Source: CAWKEY01 sp963848675 (GTDB lineage: Bacteria > Pseudomonadota > Gammaproteobacteria > Methylococcales > Methylomonadaceae). From it: a stretch of 64,000 nucleotides of DNA. Positions 9,147-18,661 of the stretch are shown in pieces. Made by a program: the position numbers and the translations under genes. Numbering within the stretch: the stretch's first letter is position 1; every line of letters begins with the position of its first letter. The notes under the pieces were generated by a model. That model ran no database searches. It had not been told where the DNA came from and saw nothing but the letters and a program-made list of their open reading frames with translations. The stretch is from contig CAWKEY010000027.1 in the NCBI GenBank assembly GCA_963848675.1, forward strand, positions 1 to 64,000, read 5' to 3'.

Positions 9147-10454
9147 TTAATAGAATCTTCTGGCGATTTTCCGGCCCTCGCGAATCGCATAGTTCGTTCC
9201 ACGATCTTCAGGATAAATTTGCGCCATCGAGCAGATATGAAATCCATTCCGGGGACCATCTTCTGCAGGGATAAGACTACTGTAATGTTTCTCCACTACT
9301 GGCTGTGACCAACGGGCACGCCATAGGTGATAACGTTGAATCCAGCTGCGCTCCATTTTGGGAAACATCTTCTGCAAATAAGGCAGTGCGTAGTCCAGCA
9401 TCTCCTCTGCGCTCATAGCATAGAGCGCATCAGTGTGGGGCAAATATTTTGAGAGATAGACGATATGATTCCCGCCATAGGTTTCAGGCCGCTCAAAATT
9501 TGTGTGCTCAATGACGCCAACAAATGGAAAACTTGGATCGTTGACGTTAAGCCAATAGGTTTTGGACAATGGACGATCAAGCTCCAGTACCAGACAGACA
9601 TTTCCGATATATTGAATTCTTTCGAGGCTTTTCACATAATCATGACTGGCCCAGCCCCTGACCATGTCTGCTATCAAGGGTAAGGCTGTGGTTGCGATCA
9701 CACGGTCTGAGGTAATCACACCCTGTGAAGAAATTATTTGCCAAACGCCATCAACAGGCTCGATCTTTGAAACAGCTGTATTCGTTTCGATGCGCCCGCC
9801 CAAGTCCCGAATTCTCTGCGCCAGAGCCTCTGCCAGGCCAATAAACCCGCCTTTGAAATAGGCCAGGCGCTCCTCCCCGCCTTTTCCTCGGCTTCCGCCA
9901 CGCAGCTTGAGTTTGTTCCAGAACCAGACAGCCGAGATCTGTTCCGCATAGGGTCCAAACTTGCCTTTGATTAATGGCTCCCAGACAACTTTGTAGACAT
10001 TTTCACCTCCGAGCTCCTTTAACCATTCTGGTGCCGTTTTTCCTTCAAGCGCCATCCAGTCTTTGACCCGCCGGGCGCGTAAAGCCAGCAAACCGAGACG
10101 AATACGGTCCGAAAAAGCCAATGGCGTGAAGTTCAGCAAATCCCATGGCGTTGACAATTTGAAGAAATTGTTAGCGTAATAAACACCGGTATTAGTCGGA
10201 TTGATCTCGACCCGGCCGTTCAAACCCAGATCATCGATCAATTGCATCACTTCCATGTCATTAGTAAACCAATGATGATAGAACCGATCCAGTTTCTCAC
10301 CGCCAACGTTGAAGGCGGCCGCCAGCCCACCAATCTCGGCTTCTGCCTCCAGGACTGTTACGGAGACCCCCTTCTTAACGAGTTCATAGGCTGCGCTCAG
10401 GCCAGTGAAGCCACCACCGACTATCGTTACTTGGGTTTTGTGCGTTAGGCTCAT
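9147..10454 (-). CDS. FAD-dependent amine-oxidase-like oxidoreductase
   Basis: A 435-residue flavoprotein. The N-terminal dinucleotide-binding motif is VTIVGGGFTGLSAAYELVKKG, followed by the acidic ribose contact and the GG doublet in EAEAEIGGLAAAF. This is the layout of the protoporphyrinogen oxidase / UDP-galactopyranose mutase / amine oxidase group. A C-terminal FAD-contact segment with GPRNGFHICSM is also present. Such genes are common in surface-polysaccharide clusters, but the substrate is unknown. I chose the ATG at 10454, three bases past the stop of the upstream flippase-like gene; a TTG at 10460 is an alternative. It is not phytoene desaturase by context. Confidence 0.84.
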   Translation of the reverse strand: MSLTHKTQVTIVGGGFTGLSAAYELVKKGVSVTVLEAEAEIGGLAAAFNVGGEKLDRFYHHWFTNDMEVMQLIDDLGLNGRVEINPTNTGVYYANNFFKLSTPWDLLNFTPLAFSDRIRLGLLALRARRVKDWMALEGKTAPEWLKELGGENVYKVVWEPLIKGKFGPYAEQISAVWFWNKLKLRGGSRGKGGEERLAYFKGGFIGLAEALAQRIRDLGGRIETNTAVSKIEPVDGVWQIISSQGVITSDRVIATTALPLIADMVRGWASHDYVKSLERIQYIGNVCLVLELDRPLSKTYWLNVNDPSFPFVGVIEHTNFERPETYGGNHIVYLSKYLPHTDALYAMSAEEMLDYALPYLQKMFPKMERSWIQRYHLWRARWSQPVVEKHYSSLIPAEDGPRNGFHICSMAQIYPEDRGTNYAIREGRKIARRFY

Positions 10455-10456
10455 AA

Positions 10457-11443
10457 TCAAAGGACCTTCAATTGGTTTTGTTTTTTTGTTGGATGCAGCA
10501 TTAGGTAGAGTCCGCCAAGGAGTGTTGGCGGCAGCCAGAGCAAGGCATGCACGAGTAGCGCATAGGCCGTTGACGCAACGACGTTATTCCCCAATGCACT
10601 CATTGCTCGAACCGTAAAGAAGTCAAATGTTCCAACGTATCCCGGCGTACTTGGGATCAGGGTTGCCAAAGTTCCAACCGGCAAAGCCAGCCACCCTGCC
10701 TCCGGGGTTGTTATAGCTGAAAGAGCCAGGGCTGCGAACCAGAACACGCAGCCTTCCGCCAGCCAGGCAGCGATAGACCACAGCACAAGCCTGATCATGG
10801 TGTTTCCCTTGGCCAGGTGTACCAGGGTTAGCAAACTTTTATTGATTTCATTGAGTAGCTTTTGCCCACCTTTTGGAGCCAGGCGCGCTATGAACTTGCC
10901 TAAAGCGATTGCGACGGGCGCAAAAACTTGTGGAAATAACAAAATGAAAAGAATTCCGATCGCGATGCCGATCAGTGCGGCACTGCCAATCCCGGCAAAA
11001 TTGCTGACGTCAAGACTGAATGTAGCAAGAACCACCCCAAGAAGTACGAGCACCATCAACAGATCAAGTAACCGCTCAACAAATAAGGTAGCCATCACGA
11101 CGCCCGAACTGACGCCGAGCCGGCCATTAAACGCAAACGCGCGCAACACATCCCCTGCTCTAAATGGAAAGACATTGTTTGCGGCAAAACTGCCCAGCAA
11201 TGGCCCGGCACAGTGATGCCATTTTAGAGCGGGGTTATCCCGATTTAACATCAGACGCCAACGTTCAATCCTACAGGCATAGCCGACACAGAAAGCTGCG
11301 AGCCCAGCCATGACCCATGAGCTAGCAGTGCCCACAAATGCTCTCTTGAGTTCCTCCAGATTGATCTGGCGGAGGATAAGCCAAATAAACACTATTGCCA
11401 GAACCAAGCCTAAGATCAAACGGAGTATTTTTTTGACTGTCAT
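10457..11443 (-). CDS. Lysylphosphatidylglycerol-synthase-like TM protein (UPF0104)
   Basis: A 328-residue integral membrane protein with about eight helices, resembling the membrane domain of MprF and the AglD/UPF0104 group. Typical blocks are RIERWRLMLN early on, GSFAANNVFPFRAGDVLRAFAF, and VERLLDLLMVLVLLG. The late segment LIPSTPGYVGTFDFFTVRAMSALG also fits. Free-standing members in glycan clusters are thought to flip or modify lipid-linked intermediates (inference). It overlaps the upstream GT2 gene by four bases and is followed immediately by the FAD oxidoreductase, so the three are probably one transcript. Confidence 0.87.
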   Translation of the reverse strand: MTVKKILRLILGLVLAIVFIWLILRQINLEELKRAFVGTASSWVMAGLAAFCVGYACRIERWRLMLNRDNPALKWHHCAGPLLGSFAANNVFPFRAGDVLRAFAFNGRLGVSSGVVMATLFVERLLDLLMVLVLLGVVLATFSLDVSNFAGIGSAALIGIAIGILFILLFPQVFAPVAIALGKFIARLAPKGGQKLLNEINKSLLTLVHLAKGNTMIRLVLWSIAAWLAEGCVFWFAALALSAITTPEAGWLALPVGTLATLIPSTPGYVGTFDFFTVRAMSALGNNVVASTAYALLVHALLWLPPTLLGGLYLMLHPTKKQNQLKVL

Positions 11444-12357
11444 GTTTGGCTTACAACCGAACTTCTGGATGTTTCCGTGCCATCTTGATTAAATCCAAAG
11501 CGTTCTTGGACAACATAAAGCGGCCGGTTTTTCACTTCGTGGTATATCCGGCCGACATATTCACCAAGAATGCCAACACAGATGAGCTGTATTCCACCCA
11601 GGAAGAGAACGGCAATCATCAACGCAGTCCATCCCTCGACCCAGTTACTTGTAAAGAAACGCAAACCCAGTGCATAGAGAATGCCCGCCAGGGCCAGAGC
11701 TGCGCAGAGCATTCCGAGGCCAACTGACATTTGCAAGGGCTTAGTGGAAAACGACAGTATCCCGTCGGTTGCAAAACGAAGCATTTTCCTTAAAGGATAT
11801 TTGCTCTGCCCAGCAAATCGCTCGGCGCGCTTGTAGGGGAGAGCAATCTGTTTAAAGCCAACCCAGCTCACCATGCCACGCACGAACCTATCGCGTTCCG
11901 GCATGGATCTGAGCGTATCGACAACGGGCCGGCTCATCAATCTAAAATCACCGGTATCAAGAGGAATCGGAACGTCGGATAGATGATTCAACAGGCGATA
12001 AAAACCCCGTGCTGTCGCCAGCTTAAACGCTGATTCGCCGGGGCGCTCGGTACGTGTTCCGTAGATGACGTCATAGCCTTCACGCCACTTGGCAATCATT
12101 TCGTGCACAACTTCTGGAGGATCTTGAAGATCGGCATCGATCAGCACAACTGCATCACCAGAGGCTGCATCAATGCCGGCTGTTACAGCGATCTGGTGAC
12201 CAAAATTTCGCGCAAAGCCGATCAGTTTAATTTTTGAGTCCTCTTTGGCATAGCTTTTAAGAAGCTCGCGAGTACGGTCGTTGCTGCCATCATCAACAAA
12301 AATGAGTTCAACATCGAGATTGACGAGTTCAGAACAGAAAGCTTTGAGCCGCTGCAT
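11440..12357 (-). CDS. N-truncated GT2 polyprenyl-phosphate glycosyltransferase
   Basis: A 305-residue family-2 transferase of the dolichol/undecaprenyl-phosphate sugar synthase type. It has the first acidic motif ELIFVDDGSNDRT, the DADLQDPPE donor/metal site, and two C-terminal helices (about residues 210-230 and 240-265) before EYVGRIYHEVKNRPLYVV. Normal members begin with about 25 residues containing V-x-P-x-Y-N-E-E. Here that segment is missing: upstream codons read IGET in frame and then hit a TAG where the duplicated GT4 fragment begins (12377). The ATG at 12357 is only the first available start. Loss of the N-terminal strand probably impairs nucleotide binding. Confidence 0.85.
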   Translation of the reverse strand: MQRLKAFCSELVNLDVELIFVDDGSNDRTRELLKSYAKEDSKIKLIGFARNFGHQIAVTAGIDAASGDAVVLIDADLQDPPEVVHEMIAKWREGYDVIYGTRTERPGESAFKLATARGFYRLLNHLSDVPIPLDTGDFRLMSRPVVDTLRSMPERDRFVRGMVSWVGFKQIALPYKRAERFAGQSKYPLRKMLRFATDGILSFSTKPLQMSVGLGMLCAALALAGILYALGLRFFTSNWVEGWTALMIAVLFLGGIQLICVGILGEYVGRIYHEVKNRPLYVVQERFGFNQDGTETSRSSVVSQT

Positions 12358-12376
12358 AGTCTCGCCTATTAGCCTC

Positions 12377-12686
12377 TAGGTAGGACAGCAAAATGCAAAA
12401 TGTCCGCAAATGGCCAGGGGAAATAATAGTGAATAATCAGCCCACTCCACATGCTCGTTGTACGCGCAAGGCGCTCAATGAAAATCCAACGAGGCAATTT
12501 CGAACGGCGCTTGTACACATCGGCTTTGGCTCTTTGACTACAGCAAGGATCGGGATGTTCATTCAAAGTCAGCTCTCCAGGTATTTATACCTAATGACTT
12601 GGATTCAAGCTCATCTGCCGGATCGCTTCGTCAAGACCGCCTTGAGTTTCCGGAAAATAGGTTCGATAAACATGCAATACATTCAT
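12377..12686 (-). pseudogene. Decayed duplicate of a GT4 gene 5' end
   Basis: This segment aligns over its whole length with 7166-7486, the first 107 codons of the frameshifted GT4 gene, with scattered substitutions and small deletions. The start ATG at 12686 and the block IIHYYFPWPFADILHFA (near 12420) are preserved, but the frame is broken several times. The shared sequence begins at TAGGTAGGA in both copies. It abuts the truncated GT2 gene, so the junction at 12376/12377 replaced the GT2 start. Both copies are in the same orientation, about 4.9 kb apart. Confidence 0.9.
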
Positions 12687-12736
12687 ATCTTAAGCATTAG
12701 CCTAGGCAATCCAACAATGCCATTCAACAACCAAAC

Positions 12737-14101
12737 CTAACCGGCCTCGTTGGCAGATACCGAACCGGGGCGCGGCTGTTCCGGAACCTTTTCCAGCCAT
12801 TCGTTGACTTCTTGCAAATTTTCTTCGGCTATCAGGCCTATGGCGCGCATGAAACGAATGCGGTTTTTGATGTAGCTGTATTTGGCTTGCGACAAGTCCC
12901 TTTTTGCCAAAAACTCGCTTTGTTGCGCCTTGAGAACGTCGCTAATGGTGACGACACCATACTGGAAGCCTCGATCCATGGCTTCACGGCTCTTGCTGGC
13001 GGATTCGAGGGCTTTCTGGGAGGCCTTGATATGTCTGGCGCTGGCATTGGAGCTTAGAAAAGAGTCGCTGGTTTCCTTAACCAATGCGCGCAGCGCTGAT
13101 TCCTGTTCGTTTTTGCTAAGCTGGAGCCTGTGCTGTGCCTCAAACATCTGGTGGGTGGTAACACCGCCGGAAAATATCGGCACGTTGACATTGATGGCGG
13201 CGACCTGGGTTTGCTGTGAAGCAGCGCCTAAACTTAAATTCTGGTAGCCGGTATTGGTATCGTAGAAGTTAAGCTGTAAGTCGACAACGGGCAGATATTT
13301 GGATTTTTGCACAGCAACGTTGTTCTCGGCGGCTTCTATGGCGCTGACGTGCGCAGACAGGGCCGGATTTTGGCTTTTGGCCACTTCAATCCATTCCTGC
13401 AAATCGCCTTCCAATTCCTGGTAGTCTATGCCTTCGCGAAGCTTGCTTAAAGCCTGTGGCGTTAAGCCGGTGAGCTCTCTAAGCCCCTCCTGGGCGGTTA
13501 CGCGTTGGCTGTCGGCGAGAATTTCATCGGCGACGATTTGATCCAGGCGGGCTTCCACTTCATAGACATCGGTAATTTTCAGCATTTGCTTGGCAAATTG
13601 CTTGTTGACTTGTTCCTGTTGTTTTTGTGTGGACTGCTTTTCAGTCTGAATGAAATACAGTTGATCCTCGGCTTCCAAAACACTGAAATAGCGGTCAACC
13701 ACTTTAAACATCAATTCATGTTGAGCCTCGATGGTTTCTGTGGCGTATTGATCTTCAATTTTTGCGGCGCGCCGCCAATTCCAGAATTTGGCAAAATCAA
13801 TCAGGGTCTGATTCATGGACACTACATAGCGTGTGCCCGAAAAGTTGCTGTTGGTAGCGGCCACCCCTCTATCAATTCTTTGCTGGTTTTTCGACCAGTT
13901 GCCGGTAGCGTTGACCTGGGGCAGCATTTCGCCTAGTGCCTGGCCTTTTTGTGCGGCGCTGATTTCTACTTTGAGCTCCGAGGATTTCAGCTGCGGATCA
14001 GCTTCCTGCGCCTGCTGGTATACTGTCAGCAAGTCTTCCGCCTGCGCGGATGCAATCGGCACTAGCAGCATGCATAACGCCAGGGTTATCAATTTACTCA
14101 T
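12737..14101 (-). CDS. TolC-family outer-membrane channel of type I secretion
   Basis: A 454-residue outer-membrane efflux protein forming the trimeric exit duct of a type I secretion system. It has a signal peptide (LITLALCMLLVPIASAQA) and two OEP repeats rich in heptad helices. The first contains YQQAQEADPQLKSSELKVEIS and the second ALSAHVSAIEAAENNVAVQKSKYLPVVDL. The VGYR-like conserved positions near VTISDVLKAQQSEFLAKRDLSQAKY are typical of the PrtF/AprF branch. It is the last gene of a three-gene operon, starting five bases after the HlyD-like gene. No terminator is obvious before the decayed GT4 fragment. Confidence 0.92.
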   Translation of the reverse strand: MSKLITLALCMLLVPIASAQAEDLLTVYQQAQEADPQLKSSELKVEISAAQKGQALGEMLPQVNATGNWSKNQQRIDRGVAATNSNFSGTRYVVSMNQTLIDFAKFWNWRRAAKIEDQYATETIEAQHELMFKVVDRYFSVLEAEDQLYFIQTEKQSTQKQQEQVNKQFAKQMLKITDVYEVEARLDQIVADEILADSQRVTAQEGLRELTGLTPQALSKLREGIDYQELEGDLQEWIEVAKSQNPALSAHVSAIEAAENNVAVQKSKYLPVVDLQLNFYDTNTGYQNLSLGAASQQTQVAAINVNVPIFSGGVTTHQMFEAQHRLQLSKNEQESALRALVKETSDSFLSSNASARHIKASQKALESASKSREAMDRGFQYGVVTISDVLKAQQSEFLAKRDLSQAKYSYIKNRIRFMRAIGLIAEENLQEVNEWLEKVPEQPRPGSVSANEAG

Positions 14102-14106
14102 GGTGT

Positions 14107-15432
14107 CTAGTCTTCAATTAATGCGCGTGCAAACACATTGGTTGCGGGTTGGGCCAGGTATTCGAACAAGGTTCTTTCCCCTGTGTTAATCAGCACTTCC
14201 GCAGGCATGCCGGGCAGCAGCTGCAGTTTACCCAAATCCTTGCGGCTCTCCGGGGTTAATTCAACGCGGGCCTGGTAATAGGGCATCCCCGTTTTCTCGT
14301 CGGTAAAACGATCGGCGGATAATTGAATGACTTTCCCGCGCATTTTGGGCGTTGTCGCCTGTTTGAAGGCGCTAAAGCGCACTTCTGCCTCTAATCCCAC
14401 AGTCACCCGGTCAATATCTGTAGGCGATACTCGGGCCTCTACAATTAACTCGGCATCCTGGGGAACAATATCAAGAATCCCGTGACCCGGGGTAATCACG
14501 CCATTTTCGGTGTGCGCCGTCAAGCCAAGCACCATGCCGCTGGCCGGCGCCTTGATGACAACCCGGTCAAGCTTGTCTTTGGAGGCGGTCAGCCGTTCGT
14601 TGGCATCATTGAAGGAAGCTTGCGCTTCGCTGAGTTTCCCCGCCACTTCCTCTTGAAACTGCTTTTGTACCTGTAAAATTTGCAGACGGGTCTCGCTGAT
14701 CAGCATCTGGTTAGTGGCGATTTCTGCTTTCAACTGGGCGATTTCACCCGTTTGCATCGCATGATTGCGTTCAAGCTCGCGCAGGCGCTGCTTGTCTGCA
14801 AAACCTTCCGCCAATAATTCTTTCAAATCATGAATTTCTTCCGCGTAGGAGGCGACTAGCTGCCTCTTGCTATCGACCTGGCCTTGCAAGCCGTTTATTT
14901 TGCTGGAAATTTGGCTGATGCGCTGATTGAGCACCGCTATCTCGCCGTCATGCGCGCTTTTGCGTGAATAGAAGACATTATTTTCAGCCTGTTTAGCGTC
15001 GGTTGTCCTGGGATCGGAAGAATCGTTAAGTATTTCGGGATAGTCAATCTGCTTCAGATGATCTCTTTCCGCGCGGAGCCTGGCGACTTGCGCGGCGAGC
15101 GTAATGCTTTGACTCCGGGCAATTTCCAGCTGCGCTCTTATTTGGGTGTCATCCAGTATCAACAAGGGATCGCCTTCCTTTACCAGATCGCCATCCTTGG
15201 CCAGTATTTTTGCAACGATGCCGCCATCGAGATGCTGGACCGTTTTTTTGTAGGATTTGACGACAACCACCCCGGGCGCCAACGCTGAACTATCCAGGGG
15301 CGCCAGAAATGCCCAGACACCAAAAAGGCCGAAGGTCACAAAGACTATGGCGGCGCCGATTGAGCGGATTGAACGGTCGTTGGTGTGCAAGGCTGTGGGG
15401 GTAGCGTTTATAAGCGCTGTTTTTTCTGTCAT
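14107..15432 (-). CDS. HlyD-family periplasmic adaptor of type I secretion
   Basis: A 441-residue membrane fusion protein linking the inner-membrane ABC transporter to the TolC-like channel. One N-terminal helix (about residues 27-48, AAIVFVTFGLFGVWAFLAPL) is followed by the lipoyl half VQHLDGGIVAKILAKDGDLVKEG. A long coiled-coil hairpin spans about residues 90-285, and the second lipoyl half contains VIKAPASGMVLGL. The beta-barrel segment ends with PGMPAEVLINTGERT, the conserved HlyD C-terminus. Length and order match PrtE/AprE. It lies seven bases after the ATPase gene. Confidence 0.93.
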   Translation of the reverse strand: MTEKTALINATPTALHTNDRSIRSIGAAIVFVTFGLFGVWAFLAPLDSSALAPGVVVVKSYKKTVQHLDGGIVAKILAKDGDLVKEGDPLLILDDTQIRAQLEIARSQSITLAAQVARLRAERDHLKQIDYPEILNDSSDPRTTDAKQAENNVFYSRKSAHDGEIAVLNQRISQISSKINGLQGQVDSKRQLVASYAEEIHDLKELLAEGFADKQRLRELERNHAMQTGEIAQLKAEIATNQMLISETRLQILQVQKQFQEEVAGKLSEAQASFNDANERLTASKDKLDRVVIKAPASGMVLGLTAHTENGVITPGHGILDIVPQDAELIVEARVSPTDIDRVTVGLEAEVRFSAFKQATTPKMRGKVIQLSADRFTDEKTGMPYYQARVELTPESRKDLGKLQLLPGMPAEVLINTGERTLFEYLAQPATNVFARALIED

Positions 15433-15439
15433 GTCAAAT

Positions 15440-17155
15440 TTATGCCGGTTGCGCCGCAGGCATTGCTGCCTGCTGCTGTTGCTTCTGTATGTAGCTTATC
15501 ACTTGATCCTTTGGCCCATAGACAGCGAGGTTGCCATCCTGCAGGATCAGCAGTTTATCGACTTTTGATAACACATTGTTGCGATGGGTGATGATGATCA
15601 CAGTGCATTGCTTTTGTTTGAGTTTGATCAGGGCTTTTTCAAGCGCACTTTCACCTTGTTCGTCGAGGTTGGAGTTGGGCTCATCAAGCACTACCAGCGC
15701 CGGATTGCCATACAAGGCTCTGGCCAAACCAATCCGCTGGCGCTGACCACCCGATAGATTGCCGCCAGTGGCACCAATCATAGTATCGAAGCCCTCTGGC
15801 AGGCGTAATATCAAATCGTGCACATCGGCCATTTTGGCGGCTTCGACCACTTTTTCCGGATCGATTTCGCCAAATCGGGCAATGTTCTCACTGATAGTGC
15901 CTTCAAACAATTCGATATCTTGCGGCAAATAACCAATGAAACTACCCAAATGTTCGCGATCCCAATTAAAGACTTCCGCGCCATCCAAGCGGATCGCGCC
16001 ATTGGCGGTCGGCCAAATGCCCAGTATTGCCCGCGCCAATGTCGATTTACCCGCGCCACTGGGGCCAATGACGCCGACAATATCGCCTTTTTCGATCACC
16101 AAACTGATACCCTTGATCACCGGCACTTTGCTGCCCGGCGGCGTAATCACGGCATTTTCCAGTTGAATACGGCCTTCGGGATCGGGAAGCTGCATGTGTT
16201 CCTTATCAGCCGGTATTTGCAACAAAATTTCATTAAGGCGCTGGTATTGATTGCGCGCGCTGATAAAACCTTTCCAGGTACCAATCATCAGATCGATAGG
16301 CGCTAAAGCCCTGCCCATTAGAATGGAGCCGGCAATCATTAAACCAGGCGAGATTTCGCGCTCAATCACCAGATAAGCCCCCAAGCCCAAAATCAGCGAT
16401 TGCGACAACATCCGGATAACCTTGGATAACGCGGTCAACAAGCCGGCTCTTGAGCTGGCCACGGCTTGCAAGTCCAAAACCTTGACCGCCCCACTTAACC
16501 AACGGCGGCGGATATTGCCTAACATGCCCATTGATTCGATGACTTCGGCGTTTCTGAGATTTTTGCCCAGCAAACCGCGCGTGGCCATGGCGACATTATT
16601 GGCTTCACTGAGTGTTTTAGTGGTGGCTTTTTCAGTAGCCAGAGCAACCAGGCATAACAAAATGGCAGTCACAATCGAAAACCAGCCGAACCAGGGGTGA
16701 AACAGAAACAACAGGGCCAGATACACCGGCATCCAGGGCGCATCGAAGAAAGCGAACAAACCATTGCCGGTCAGAAATTGCCGCAGTCCAGTCAAGTCAT
16801 CCAGCGGCTGCGTGGTCGCTCTTTGCCCGCCGGTATACAGGGCTTGTTTGAAAGCCACCTGGAACAGGCGCTGATTGAGCATGGTTTCCAGGCGCGTGCT
16901 GACTCTGACCAGAATTTGCGAGCGCACCCACTCGAGCGCGCCCAAGGTGATAAACATGACGACCAAGATCAGCGTCAACATCAACAATGTTGACAAATTC
17001 CCTGTCGATACCACACGGTCGTATACTTGCAACATATAAATGGAAGGCGCGATCATCAGAAAATTGACGATCATGCTAAATCCTGCGGCTGATAAAAAAG
17101 CCCCTTTACACAACTTTAAAGCTTCTTCCAAATCAGACCTAATAGTCGTTTTCAT
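15440..17155 (-). CDS. Type I secretion ABC transporter/ATPase (PrtD-like)
   Basis: A 571-residue inner-membrane exporter with fused membrane and ATPase domains. The membrane half begins around residue 20 (SAAGFSMIVNFLMIAPSIYMLQVYDRVV), without the N-terminal C39-like domain of HlyB. The ATPase half has Walker A GPSGAGKSTLARAI, signature LSGGQRQRIGLARAL and Walker B VVLDEPNSNLD. This is the PrtD/AprD/HasD subclass that exports repeat-in-toxin or S-layer-type proteins with C-terminal signals. It heads the three-gene secretion operon. No candidate substrate lies next to it, so the cargo must be elsewhere or beyond the window. Confidence 0.94.
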   Translation of the reverse strand: MKTTIRSDLEEALKLCKGAFLSAAGFSMIVNFLMIAPSIYMLQVYDRVVSTGNLSTLLMLTLILVVMFITLGALEWVRSQILVRVSTRLETMLNQRLFQVAFKQALYTGGQRATTQPLDDLTGLRQFLTGNGLFAFFDAPWMPVYLALLFLFHPWFGWFSIVTAILLCLVALATEKATTKTLSEANNVAMATRGLLGKNLRNAEVIESMGMLGNIRRRWLSGAVKVLDLQAVASSRAGLLTALSKVIRMLSQSLILGLGAYLVIEREISPGLMIAGSILMGRALAPIDLMIGTWKGFISARNQYQRLNEILLQIPADKEHMQLPDPEGRIQLENAVITPPGSKVPVIKGISLVIEKGDIVGVIGPSGAGKSTLARAILGIWPTANGAIRLDGAEVFNWDREHLGSFIGYLPQDIELFEGTISENIARFGEIDPEKVVEAAKMADVHDLILRLPEGFDTMIGATGGNLSGGQRQRIGLARALYGNPALVVLDEPNSNLDEQGESALEKALIKLKQKQCTVIIITHRNNVLSKVDKLLILQDGNLAVYGPKDQVISYIQKQQQQAAMPAAQPA

Positions 17156-17702
17156 TTGCGCAAAAATCAGAAATCAAAAGTGGATATTGTGACACAAATA
17201 GCAAACTATTCATAACTCGAGCCAAACACTCTAGCGCAAACACATTAAGGCTAGTTTAAAAAACATACAGAGAGCGCTATTTCCCCGGTCATCGATTGGA
17301 TTGCGCACAGGCATAGACTGCTATTAGCCTTGTCAAGCTATTGCGCTTGCCCACAAATCAACATGACCGATCAAGTAATCAGGCGCCCGAGGGCTTTGGG
17401 GCGGAGTCCGCCTGCTTCTTAGCTATTGGACTAAGTGATAGGCACAAAGCAGTAAGCGGGGCAGATGCTTGGCGCATTTGACCGAAGCCGCAAAATATCT
17501 TCACCGCAACACCTAACATTTTCGATACAATGCCGACATCATTGACAAGTCAATTCTTGATGTTGCCGTAACTATACTGCTGTGATTCCGATCATCGGGA
17601 GTTTGGAAAAACAATGGGAAAAAACCAGAAAACTGAGCACAATGGATTGTTCGAACAGCAAGTGATTTCTGAAACACTGACTTTATAAACAAAATTCTTA
17701 TC
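17156..17702. other. Divergent intergenic region, no gene seen
   Basis: This 547-bp stretch separates the secretion operon (leftward) from the epimerase operon (rightward). I see no supportable gene. A TATACT at 17573-17578 is a plausible -10 element for the rightward operon, but its -35 is poor. Promoters for both directions presumably lie here. Confidence 0.45.
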
Positions 17703-18653
17703 ATGACCAAAGTCTTAATAACAGGCGCCAATGGCTTCGTAGGCAAGGCCTTGTCTGCAGCACTTATTGCTGCCGGCTTTGATGTGACAGGCGCAGTCCG
17801 CTCAGCCGCATCCCGTTCCGGGCAGCTGGCAAACATTGCGGTAGGCGATATCAATGCCTCAACAGCATGGCAGGACGCTTTGCAGGCTATCGATGTCGTC
17901 ATCCATCTGGCCGCGCGAGCGCACGTCATGAAAGAAACGGCAGCCGATTCGTTGGGGGCTTTCCGCGCAGTCAATGTGGCGGGAACCGAAAATCTTGCCC
18001 GGCAGGCTGCAGCTCACGGCGTCAGGCGGTTTATTTATCTGAGCTCGATCAAAGTGAATGGCGAGCACACTGAAAGCGCATTTTCTATCGGGGATGAGGC
18101 GATGCCTCAGGATCCCTATGCCTTGTCCAAATGGGAGGCCGAACAGGCATTAACAAAAGTCAGTCTCGAAACCGGGCTCGAGATCGTCATTATTCGTCCG
18201 CCCTTGGTCTATGGCCCTGGCGTTAAAGGCAATTTTTTGCGCTTGTTGAAGCTGGTCAATTCAGGATGCCCCCTGCCTTTGGGCAGGGTCAATAATAAGC
18301 GCAGCATGGTCAGCGTGAACAATCTGTGTGATTTGATAAAAACCTGTATCGACCATCCCTGCGCTAATGGCCAGGTCTTTCTGGTATCTGATGGTCATGA
18401 CCTGTGTACCCTCGAGTTGGTCAGAATGATGGCCGGCCATATGCAGCGATCGATACGATTGATCTCGCTGCCATTAGGCTGGCTTTATGGATTAGGCAAA
18501 ATAACCGGTAAAAAGCCTGAAATAGACAGGCTTTGTAAATCATTGCAAGTTGATATTCAGCCAACCTGCGCTACCTTGCAATGGCTGCCACCCTCTTCTG
18601 TGGATGAAGAGGTAAGAAAAACGGTTGCCTGGTTTGTAGCGCAACAGCGATAA
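17703..18653 (+). CDS. NAD-dependent sugar epimerase/dehydratase (WbpK-like)
   Basis: A 316-residue short-chain dehydrogenase of the extended type acting on a nucleotide sugar. The N-terminal NAD motif is ITGANGFVGKALSAAL (G-x2-G-x2-G). The catalytic serine and Y-x3-K appear in YLSSIKVNG and DPYALSKWEAE. The substrate region has IIRPPLVYGPGVKGNF. It is followed after eight bases by a WecA/WbpL-type transferase and then a WbpM-type dehydratase, the same order as wbpK-wbpL-wbpM in Pseudomonas. The likely role is making the precursor of the first sugar of an O-antigen or capsule repeat. Confidence 0.88.
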   Translation: MTKVLITGANGFVGKALSAALIAAGFDVTGAVRSAASRSGQLANIAVGDINASTAWQDALQAIDVVIHLAARAHVMKETAADSLGAFRAVNVAGTENLARQAAAHGVRRFIYLSSIKVNGEHTESAFSIGDEAMPQDPYALSKWEAEQALTKVSLETGLEIVIIRPPLVYGPGVKGNFLRLLKLVNSGCPLPLGRVNNKRSMVSVNNLCDLIKTCIDHPCANGQVFLVSDGHDLCTLELVRMMAGHMQRSIRLISLPLGWLYGLGKITGKKPEIDRLCKSLQVDIQPTCATLQWLPPSSVDEEVRKTVAWFVAQQR

Positions 18654-18661
18654 AAAACTGC

